From: an uncultured Cellvibrio sp. | GTDB taxonomy: Bacteria; Pseudomonadota; Gammaproteobacteria; Pseudomonadales; Cellvibrionaceae | NCBI GenBank assembly: GCA_946482345.1 | Contig: CAMLRJ010000229.1 | Location: forward strand, 1-6,043 | Direction of reading: 5' to 3' | Length of the DNA: 6,043 nt | Shown here: one piece after another, positions 1 through 5,646 of the stretch | How positions within the stretch are numbered: position 1 is the stretch's first letter | Layout: each line of letters starts with the position of its first letter | The notes under the pieces: generated by a model | Databases searched by the model: none | What the model was told of the DNA's origin: nothing | Seen by the model: the letters and a program-made list of their open reading frames with translations, nothing else | Position numbers and translations under genes: made by a program

Positions 1-126
1 GAATTACATTTGCTGGAGCAACAAAATATTGCGCCTGATTATAATAATTTTGAAAACAGTCGCTCAGCTTTGAATGACTATATTCTTCGTCAGCAACAAG
101 CGGCCGTTCGTCGGGGAGTGCGCTAA
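1..126 (+). CDS. hemX: C-terminal end of probable HemX (uroporphyrinogen-III C-methyltransferase-like), 5' truncated by window
   Basis: An open frame runs from the first base to the TAA at 124-126 and encodes 41 residues ending QQQAAVRRGVR. The peptide is hydrophilic, with many Gln, Asn and Arg, and could be the C-terminal end of the periplasmic part of HemX. That protein is a single-pass inner-membrane protein encoded directly before hemY in gammaproteobacterial hemCDXY clusters. Its biochemical role is unsettled, because the methyltransferase name is historical. The stop codon shares one base with the hemY ATG, and the strong hemY Shine-Dalgarno lies inside this gene, so the two are probably translationally coupled. 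The assignment rests mainly on position before hemY; the fragment alone is too short to prove the family. Confidence 0.7.
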   Translation, partial: ELHLLEQQNIAPDYNNFENSRSALNDYILRQQQAAVRRGVR

Positions 127-1334
127 TGAAGAGACGATTGTTTAAAGCGCTGTTGTTGTTATTGTTGCTCACGGTTTTAATCGCCTTGCTGTGGCAAGGT
201 GATGGTTATTTGTTAATTGCGTACGGTACTTTTACCGTTGAAATGACACTCTGGGTCGCTGCTATTGCGCTGGTTTTAATTTGGCTGGCGATTAGAGCGG
301 TTAAATGGTTGCTAAGCGGTAGTGTAGAGCTCGCCCGTTATTTTCGTGAATTGTTTTTGTTTGGTAGCGTGGAGCGCGCGCAAAAACGTGCTGCTACAGG
401 CATGGTCAATTTTTTAATGGGCGACTGGTTTGAAGGTCGTAAAAAATTGGTGCGTACAGTCACCAAGGTGGAATATCCATTAGCGAATTATATTGCGGCA
501 GCGCGTTGTTGTTTTGAAATGGGCGATGAAACAGAAGCTTTTCGTTTATTAGATCAAGCCAGAGTAGAAAGTGATAGTGAATTACCCGTGTCTCTGATCA
601 AAGCCAGAATGTTGCTGGAAAAAGGTAAAGCAGATAAAGCGTTGGAGATTATAAAGCCGTTACAAATCAGCATGCCCCGACATGCCGCCATTCTTGATTT
701 ATTGCATCATGTTTATTTGGCGCAGGAAAATTGGGTCGCCTTGCACGATTTATTTCCGCATTTACGCAAAGCCAAGGTTTTGTCCAATCAGGAAGTGGAA
801 GAGTTGGAAGTTAAATTGGCAATAGAATCATTGAAGGTTGCGTCTCTTGATAGCCAAAAAATGCTGGTTGCCAATCGGTTGTCACATTTGCAGTCTGTGT
901 GGTCGGGCTTTGCGCGATGGGTACAAAAAAATCCCCAGGTTGTTTATGGTTATGCGCAGGCATTGGTTGAAAATCGTTTGGATGACGAAGCGGAAATTAT
1001 TTTACGCAAATCCCTTTCGTCACACTGGCATAGGGCCTCTGTTGATTTATACGGTCGATTGCAAGTAGTGGAAGTTTATCGACAATTGAAAACCCTGGAG
1101 TCCTGGCAATCCGAACACGAAAGAGACGCCGTGTTGTTATTGGCAATTGGGCGAAATTATTTGCGACACCAACAATTTGATTTGGCCAGAGATTATTTTA
1201 ATCGCAGTATTCTTGCACAAAAAACACTGGATGCATTACTTGAAATGGCAAGATTACTTGAGCATCTGGGCGATCATAAACGCAGTGCTGAATATTACGA
1301 GCAAACCCTTTCGTTGGCTCAAACACCTTTGTAG
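126..1334 (+). CDS. hemY: HemY, inner-membrane TPR protein of the haem biosynthesis cluster
   Basis: This 402-residue protein has the length and layout of gammaproteobacterial HemY (HemY_N family plus TPR region). Two N-terminal membrane segments are visible at about residues 5-23 and 41-63. Between them lies the family-typical stretch GYLLIAYGTFTVEMTLWV. The rest is helical, with TPR-like repeats clearest near the C-terminus (about 338-400, with ARDYFNRSI and SAEYYEQTLSLA). HemY is thought to organise late haem/porphyrin biosynthesis at the membrane; no catalytic role is established, and this is not the Bacillus protoporphyrinogen oxidase also called HemY. The start is well supported: GGGGAG at 113-118 is 7 bases before the ATG, which overlaps the hemX stop as TAATG. 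The last 19 codons belong to a repeat found again at 2929-2989, so the present C-terminus may be a recombinant tail. Two TAG codons follow in tandem. Confidence 0.93.
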   Translation: MKRRLFKALLLLLLLTVLIALLWQGDGYLLIAYGTFTVEMTLWVAAIALVLIWLAIRAVKWLLSGSVELARYFRELFLFGSVERAQKRAATGMVNFLMGDWFEGRKKLVRTVTKVEYPLANYIAAARCCFEMGDETEAFRLLDQARVESDSELPVSLIKARMLLEKGKADKALEIIKPLQISMPRHAAILDLLHHVYLAQENWVALHDLFPHLRKAKVLSNQEVEELEVKLAIESLKVASLDSQKMLVANRLSHLQSVWSGFARWVQKNPQVVYGYAQALVENRLDDEAEIILRKSLSSHWHRASVDLYGRLQVVEVYRQLKTLESWQSEHERDAVLLLAIGRNYLRHQQFDLARDYFNRSILAQKTLDALLEMARLLEHLGDHKRSAEYYEQTLSLAQTPL

Positions 1335-1336
1335 TA
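1276..1336 (+). repeat. Upstream copy of the hemY 3'-end direct repeat
   Basis: This segment codes for the last residues of HemY (KRSAEYYEQTLSLAQTPL) plus the stop. It recurs at 2929-2989 at an offset of 1653 bases. Bases 1276-1312 are identical to 2929-2965 (37 in a row). Beyond them the copies differ only at 1313, 1314, 1319 and 1325, giving 57 of 61 identities, and all four changes are synonymous in the hemY frame. Similarity stops just after the stop codon. This copy is joined to the full hemY gene and leads into the toxin/immunity cassette. Confidence 0.95.
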
Positions 1337-1387
1337 GACTGACAACTGTTTTTATCAAGACGCAACAAATAAACTAAAGGAATGTTT

Positions 1388-2572
1388 ATGCTAATTCGAA
1401 AATCGGAATCTGCGAGTAGTAGTACCTTGGTTGCTGATCATGCACAAAATGTGTATGAACTGGTGGTAGTGTCTTATGGCCAGCGCCCAAGTGAACTTGC
1501 AGAGCAATATCGCCTTGTTGGTGAAACTTATTTTGCTTTTCAATGGGCCAATAGTATTGGCTTGAATGATTTTCAGTGGCATCAAATCTTTTCCGGATTG
1601 CTCGCTCATATTCACTCCAATAGCATCGCCCATGAGGTGGCTGAATTAATTGCCAGTGGAAAAGTCTGCGTATATGAATTGCCATCCATAAAATCATCCG
1701 GTGCAATTCCATTCGACGAAAAAAGTGCCTACCAATTTTTCCCGTCGGTTGTTACACAATATGCAGCTAGCCCTTATCGCTTGGAAAAATTCAATTCTGT
1801 TGCAAAAGCACAAGCCTTCGTTAACGGTATTAAATGGTCAGGCTCCGCTCTTGCGCGCGTCGCCAGCGATTTGCGCATGGATCAGATAATTCAACAAAAA
1901 ATCATTAAAAATGGCAACAGCAATCTCGAGTTTGGTAAACAGGAAATCATTAAACTTTTATCAGAAGGAAAAGCTGTCGTATTAAAAGTTGAAAGAATTA
2001 CCGCATCACCCAGTAAAAAATCTGCTGCGGAATTGGTACCTTTGCGCACAAATGATAAGCCACCGCCTTTAGCTCCTGAAACAAAAAATACTGAGGCTGT
2101 ACAAGAAGAAAAGAAATCGGAACTTGACGCACGAAAAGATGTTAAGCCAGAATCGTCGAGTGATTCTACAATCAATTTAAAACAAACTGGATCAGGTGTA
2201 TTTACTGGTGCTGCAGATGAACTTTACGATGCGATACGTGCAAGCGAAACGGATGTTTCCACAATTGCATCCAACACAGGGATAAAACCTCAAAATATTC
2301 AAAAAGTAAAAGACCATGTTTTCTACAATGAGCACCTTTTAGATCGTTATGTTGATTATGGAATTCCGGCTGAAAAGGCGAGATTCGATAGCGATTTAAC
2401 ACAAGCTAATGCATGGTTTAGATTGGAAAGTGGAACACATACACAAGCCGATATTAATTGGCTAAAACATGAAGCTGCTGAAAGATGGTTCGAATTGAAG
2501 TACAACTCAGGTTATTCGACAGCTCATAATGCAGCTGAGAAGCGTTGGCCAGGAAATCCATGGGGTAACTAA
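1388..2572 (+). CDS. Putative polymorphic-toxin-like effector with variable C-terminal domain
   Basis: This protein has 394 residues from the ATG at 1388. An in-frame ATG at 1382 would add two residues, but it directly abuts the Shine-Dalgarno AAAGGA (1376-1381), whereas 1388 is spaced 6 bases from it, so 1388 is preferred. There are three parts. Residues ~1-207 form a soluble domain I do not recognise. Residues ~208-265 form a charged, Pro/Ser/Lys/Glu-rich low-complexity linker. Residues ~268-394 form a compact C-terminal domain with DHVFYNEHLLDRY, ARFDSD, AWFRL and LKHEAAERWF; candidate polar residues are H310, H316, D334, D336, H361, E362 and E365. From memory, similar motif series occur at the C-termini of phage head-morphogenesis-like proteins and bacterial polymorphic toxins; the activity is unknown. 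There is no signal peptide or membrane segment, and no VgrG, PAAR or Rhs feature. A small gene begins 2 bases downstream, as expected for an immunity partner. The locus is flanked by hemY-tail repeats, suggesting acquisition. Confidence 0.6.
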   Translation: MLIRKSESASSSTLVADHAQNVYELVVVSYGQRPSELAEQYRLVGETYFAFQWANSIGLNDFQWHQIFSGLLAHIHSNSIAHEVAELIASGKVCVYELPSIKSSGAIPFDEKSAYQFFPSVVTQYAASPYRLEKFNSVAKAQAFVNGIKWSGSALARVASDLRMDQIIQQKIIKNGNSNLEFGKQEIIKLLSEGKAVVLKVERITASPSKKSAAELVPLRTNDKPPPLAPETKNTEAVQEEKKSELDARKDVKPESSSDSTINLKQTGSGVFTGAADELYDAIRASETDVSTIASNTGIKPQNIQKVKDHVFYNEHLLDRYVDYGIPAEKARFDSDLTQANAWFRLESGTHTQADINWLKHEAAERWFELKYNSGYSTAHNAAEKRWPGNPWGN

Positions 2573-2574
2573 TA

Positions 2575-2925
2575 ATGCAATTTTTTTACGATAGTGGTGT
2601 GTACAAGGTTGCTAGAGTTGCTAGCTCGCAACACAATTTCCTGGGAATTGGTTTTGCTGATTCAAAAGAGAATATTGAAGTTGTAGAGTTACCAATTAAA
2701 AATGGTGAGCGTCGTGCAATATCAGGAGAGTTGGTGTTGGCGCAAGTAATGGCGGGACTACACCAGATGAATGACGAGCTAGGAGCTCAATATCATATTG
2801 AGAAGGTGCTTTTCGTTCCTTCAGATACTCCCTCTGATTTGGTTTACAAATTTCTAACTATTGAGTTAATTAAGCGGCTTCACAATAAAGAAAATTTTGT
2901 TGGATTTCCTAACAAGTCAATATGA
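2575..2925 (+). CDS. Small acidic/mixed protein, candidate immunity protein to the upstream toxin
   Basis: This 116-residue soluble protein has no signal peptide or membrane segment. Its pattern suggests an alpha/beta fold: strands near residues 3-14, 22-29 and 34-40, a helix at ~49-68, the strand-like KVLFVPSDTPSD at ~78-89 and a closing helix at ~90-104. The ATG follows the toxin stop by 2 bases (TAATAATG), and GGGG at 2562-2565 within the toxin's last codons could serve as ribosome-binding site, so the pair is probably translationally coupled. The size, immediate downstream position and shared boundaries within the hemY-tail repeats fit an immunity protein that neutralises the toxin's C-terminal domain in the cytoplasm. 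That role is inferred from context. No catalytic motif is evident and I cannot name a family. The stop TGA (2923-2925) sits at the edge of the downstream hemY-tail copy. Confidence 0.6.
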   Translation: MQFFYDSGVYKVARVASSQHNFLGIGFADSKENIEVVELPIKNGERRAISGELVLAQVMAGLHQMNDELGAQYHIEKVLFVPSDTPSDLVYKFLTIELIKRLHNKENFVGFPNKSI

Positions 2926-2989
2926 GAGATAAACGCAGTGCTGAATATTACGAGCAAACCCTTTCACTGGCACAAACTCCTTTGTAGTA
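2922..2989 (+). pseudogene. Detached remnant of the hemY 3' end (downstream copy of direct repeat)
   Basis: Bases 2929-2989 repeat 1276-1336 with 57 of 61 identities. In the hemY frame they read through KRSAEYYEQTLSLAQTPL to a TAG at 2985-2987. Upstream, GAT at 2928-2930 aligns with hemY GAT (1272-1274) if one codon (CAT) is missing, so homology may begin slightly earlier. By chance or design, an in-frame ATG at 2922-2924 overlaps the immunity stop as ATGA, so a 21-codon peptide made of the HemY tail could be translated. The remnant is followed 6 bases later by the pbpC GTG, which suggests that this is the original hemY-pbpC junction of the host. I read it as a displaced gene end, not a functional gene. 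Confidence 0.85.
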
Positions 2990-2993
2990 AAAC

Positions 2994-5435
2994 GTGAACA
3001 GGATTTTTTCAAAGCGTAATTTTGTTTTATTGCTAATTGCGTTCTGCTTGTTTTTGGTGGGTCTGTTTTTTTGGCCCTTGCCAAAAAGTATTAAATCAAT
3101 TCCTTATTCCTCAATACTCTTTTCTGATGATGGCAAAATATTGGCGGCTAATATAGCCGCTGATTATCAGTGGCGATTTGAGTCCTCGCAAAATTTACCG
3201 CAAAAATACCAACAGAGTTTATTGTTGTTTGAAGATAGGTATTTCTATTCGCATCCTGGCGTTAATCCCCTGGCGATATTGCGTGCAGCAAAAAATAATT
3301 TTTCCCAGGGTTATGTGACCAGTGGTGGCAGTACTATTAGCATGCAGCTGGCGCGTTTGTTATTGCAGGAGGATGCAGTTCTTGCAGGAAATTCAAAAAA
3401 TAATAAAAGAGGTTTTTACAAAAAAGTATTGGAAGCTTTATTGGCAATCAAGTTGGAATTGCATTACAGCAAGAATGAAATTTTAATTTTGTATGCTAAT
3501 CATGCGCCTTTTGGCGGAAATATTGTCGGTATATCGGCTGCTTCATGGCGATATTTTGGGCGTGCCGTCGAAGAGCTTTCCTGGGCAGAGGCTGCGCTTT
3601 TGGCGGTGTTACCCAATAGTCCATCGATGATGCACTTGGGACGGCAACGTGACAACTTGTTAAATAAGCGTAATCGACTGCTAAAAAAATTGCTGGATAA
3701 TAATCTTATTTCGCAAACAGATTACACGCTTGCTTTACTTGAATCTTTACCGGAAAAACCCAAAAGCTGGAAACAGTTGGCGCCGCATTTGTTGACTCAT
3801 TTACAACAGACTTATCCTGACCAGCATAATTTTCATTCGACTATAGATTACACCGCACAACTGGATGCCATGCGAATTGTTGAGCAGCATTCCCGGCGTT
3901 TGGCGAATGATGGTGTGAATAATATGGCATTGGTTGTTATCGATAACCAATTACAAAAAACATTGGCCTATGTTGGTAATCATGCGTGGGAAAACAAATC
4001 TATTTATTCGCTACAGGTTGATATTATCCAGCGACCGCGTTCAACGGGTAGTATTTTAAAACCTATTTTATATGCTTTGATGTTGCAAGAAGGAAAGTTG
4101 TCACCGAATAGTTTGTTGCCTGATATACCGACATTATTTTCCGGATACAGCCCTGAAAATTATGATCGACAATATCGCGGTGCTGTACCTGCGCATTTTG
4201 CTTTGGCGCAGTCTTTGAATATTCCTGCTGTTTATATGTTGCGTGATTACGGCATTCCGCATTTTTATGAAAAATTAAAACTCATGGGCATTAGCAGTTT
4301 ATTTCGCCCGGCCGATGATTATGGTCTTACATTAATTCTGGGTGGTGCAGAAGCCAGCTTGTGGGAATTAACCAGTATTTACGCACGTATGGTTGCTACT
4401 GCCAGATCAGGTAAAGCAGTTAAAGAAGAGCATCCGCAATTATTAATAAACAAACCCCCTCCTAACCTCCCCCTTCGTAAGGGGGAGGAACCTGACTCCC
4501 TCTTTTTGCCAAGAGGAGGGGGTGAAACTCCAGAAATAAAAAATATTATTCAACAAGGTGCTGCATGGTTAACGCTGCAAGCATTAATAGAAGTCACTCG
4601 TCCGGGAAGTGATGCACACTGGCGTGATTTCACCAGCAGTCAATTGATTGCCTGGAAAACTGGTACCAGTTATGGACTTAGAGACGCATGGGCGATTGGC
4701 AGTAATGGACGTTATACCATTGGTGTTTGGGCAGGTAATGCAGGTGGTGAACCTGCAACATTTTTGAGTGGCCAGATAACGGCTGCGCCGATTTTATTTG
4801 ACATGTTTAATACGCTGAAAAAAGTCAGCTGGTTTGAAAAACCGGAGCACAGTCTAAAAACAATTTTGGTGTGTAAGGATGATGGTTATCTGTCAGGCAA
4901 TCAATGTGACGCTCAGGAAATGCAAATTCCGAATGAAAGTCATTTTGATAAGGTCACACCTTTTCATCGTGCTATACATCTGGATGCTGAAGAAAAGTTT
5001 CGTGTGCACGGTGAATGTGAATCGGTCAGCAATATGAAATTGGCACAATGGTTTGTGTTGCCTCCTGCCCAGGAATTTTATTGGAAACAGCATCAAGGTA
5101 ATTATCGATCATTACCTCCCTGGCGTGCCGATTGTTTGAATAAAGCGACGGCCTATGACAATGATCAGCCGATGGAAATTGTTTACCCTTATTCAACCAG
5201 TCGAATTTATATTCCTGTCGATCTAAACGGACGATTGGGAAGACTGGTCGTAAAAGCGGTGCACCGTAATCCGGATGCGTCTATTTACTGGCATGTTGAT
5301 GATCAATATTTGGGTGAGACAAAAGTCTTTCATGATAAAACCCTGTTGTTGGAACCAGGGCAACATCGTATTACGCTGTTGGATAAAAGCGGGCATCAAA
5401 TTACTCGTGTATTCAGGGTATTAAGTCGTGAATAA
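2994..5435 (+). CDS. pbpC: Penicillin-binding protein 1C (bifunctional GT51 glycosyltransferase/transpeptidase)
   Basis: This 813-residue class A PBP polymerises and crosslinks murein at the outer face of the inner membrane. A short cytoplasmic N-terminus precedes one membrane anchor (~10-27). The GT51 domain (~60-235) shows FEDRYFYSHPGV with catalytic E80, SGGSTISMQLAR (110-121) and the segment KLELHYSKNEIL. The transpeptidase domain has STGSILKP with nucleophile S353 and K356, SLN (407-409) and KTGTS (555-559), so all three active-site motifs are intact. Cys627, 638, 675 and 714 lie in the following region, and a C-terminal BiPBP_C-like beta domain spans ~730-813. Residues 488-510 are encoded by an inserted palindromic repeat (4455-4522) between SxN and KTG. 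The start is GTG: the preceding in-frame codons are AAC and a TAA stop (2988-2990). No clear Shine-Dalgarno precedes it, suggesting dependence on coupling with an upstream gene end. The alpha-2-macroglobulin gene often beside pbpC is not in this window. Confidence 0.93.
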   Translation: MNRIFSKRNFVLLLIAFCLFLVGLFFWPLPKSIKSIPYSSILFSDDGKILAANIAADYQWRFESSQNLPQKYQQSLLLFEDRYFYSHPGVNPLAILRAAKNNFSQGYVTSGGSTISMQLARLLLQEDAVLAGNSKNNKRGFYKKVLEALLAIKLELHYSKNEILILYANHAPFGGNIVGISAASWRYFGRAVEELSWAEAALLAVLPNSPSMMHLGRQRDNLLNKRNRLLKKLLDNNLISQTDYTLALLESLPEKPKSWKQLAPHLLTHLQQTYPDQHNFHSTIDYTAQLDAMRIVEQHSRRLANDGVNNMALVVIDNQLQKTLAYVGNHAWENKSIYSLQVDIIQRPRSTGSILKPILYALMLQEGKLSPNSLLPDIPTLFSGYSPENYDRQYRGAVPAHFALAQSLNIPAVYMLRDYGIPHFYEKLKLMGISSLFRPADDYGLTLILGGAEASLWELTSIYARMVATARSGKAVKEEHPQLLINKPPPNLPLRKGEEPDSLFLPRGGGETPEIKNIIQQGAAWLTLQALIEVTRPGSDAHWRDFTSSQLIAWKTGTSYGLRDAWAIGSNGRYTIGVWAGNAGGEPATFLSGQITAAPILFDMFNTLKKVSWFEKPEHSLKTILVCKDDGYLSGNQCDAQEMQIPNESHFDKVTPFHRAIHLDAEEKFRVHGECESVSNMKLAQWFVLPPAQEFYWKQHQGNYRSLPPWRADCLNKATAYDNDQPMEIVYPYSTSRIYIPVDLNGRLGRLVVKAVHRNPDASIYWHVDDQYLGETKVFHDKTLLLEPGQHRITLLDKSGHQITRVFRVLSRE
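4455..4522 (+). repeat. Palindromic REP-like element inserted in frame within pbpC
   Basis: Two nested inverted repeats are visible. The inner one is a perfect 10-bp stem, CCTCCCCCTT (4466-4475) with AAGGGGGAGG (4479-4488), around a 3-base loop. The outer arms are CCCCCTCCT (4455-4463) and AGGAGGGGG (4514-4522), a perfect 9-bp match. A further CCTCTT/AAGAGG pair (4499-4504 and 4511-4516) lies in the right half. The C/G runs contrast sharply with the AT-rich surroundings. The sequence resembles the dispersed palindromes found between genes in many bacteria, which when translated give peptides like PPPNLPLRKGE. Here it is open in the pbpC frame and adds about 23 residues to a presumed surface loop. 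Confidence 0.8.
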
Positions 5436-5469
5436 TCTATAACAATCTGTTGCCACTCTTTTCAGCCTG

Positions 5470-5498
5470 TTGACAGAATAGGCTCGAATTACAATAAA
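5470..5498 (+). promoter_or_regulatory. Candidate sigma-70 promoter for the MATE gene
   Basis: A perfect -35 hexamer TTGACA (5470-5475) is followed after 17 bases by AATAAA (5493-5498), which matches the -10 consensus at four of six positions. TACAAT at 5490-5495 is a better hexamer but would leave only a 14-base spacer. Transcription would begin near 5505, giving a leader of about 140 bases that includes the hairpin at 5553-5599. Position and spacing support it; the -10 box is only moderate. Confidence 0.45.
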
Positions 5499-5552
5499 AC
5501 TTAACAAACCAATTTCTATTTCTACACTAAAATTAATTGAGTGTGTTTTGCA

Positions 5553-5599
5553 CAGAGCTTGCCGTCATTCCTGCGAGGCAGTAATGACGGCAAGAAGCT
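5553..5599. repeat. REP-like intergenic inverted repeat
   Basis: CTTGCCGTCATT (5558-5569) pairs perfectly with AATGACGGCAAG (5583-5594). After one C/T mismatch the stem continues as CTGC/GCAG around a 3-base GAG loop, so nearly the whole 37 bases fold into one hairpin. AGCTT-type sequence also flanks both sides. The core, with GTCATTCCTGCGAGGCAG, resembles the short dispersed palindromes common in intergenic DNA of Proteobacteria. No T-run follows, so it is not a typical intrinsic terminator, although it could stabilise the 3' end of pbpC mRNA or act in the leader of the next gene. Confidence 0.8.
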
Positions 5600-5625
5600 T
5601 CGCACCCCAATCTACAATTAATTTG

Positions 5626-5646
5626 AAAACTCGTCGGAGTTTTTTT
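5626..5646 (+). promoter_or_regulatory. Hairpin with T-run overlapping the ribosome-binding site of the MATE gene
   Basis: AAAACTC (5626-5632) can pair with GAGTTTT (5637-5643) around a GTCG loop, and the T-run continues to 5646. The right arm contains most of the probable Shine-Dalgarno CGGAG (5635-5639) that serves the TTG start at 5645. The structure could be a weak terminator-like element, could mask the ribosome-binding site, or could be chance in AT-rich DNA, since only three of the seven pairs are not A-T (two G-C within CTC/GAG plus the neighbouring A-T). Confidence 0.25.

Noticed and set aside
1339..1373. Possible promoter for the toxin gene: CTGACA at 1339-1344 with AT-rich sequence near 1365-1373.
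   Set aside because: No acceptable -10 hexamer occurs at 16-18 bases; the AATAAA at 1368-1373 is 23 bases away. I do not call a promoter.
838..1377. Two overlapping 76-codon open frames (838-1068 and 1147-1377) inside hemY.
   Set aside because: They lie wholly or mostly within the well-supported hemY gene in another frame, have no ribosome-binding site and encode no recognisable protein.
1386..2402. Several minus-strand open frames opposite the toxin gene (1386-1712, 1891-2175, 2202-2402), which could suggest an antisense gene.
   Set aside because: Their peptides are rich in His, Arg, Cys and Ser with no domain pattern, and they have no start signals. They are expected shadows of the toxin's codon use.
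1388..2925. Cassette as an insertion sequence or integron cassette.
   Set aside because: No transposase, terminal inverted repeats, short target duplication or attC-like hairpin was seen. The flanking repeats are hemY coding sequence.
5464..5484. AGCCT/AGGCT inverted pair just after pbpC as a possible terminator.
   Set aside because: The stem is only 5 bp with an 11-base loop and no following T-run, and it overlaps the more convincing -35 box.
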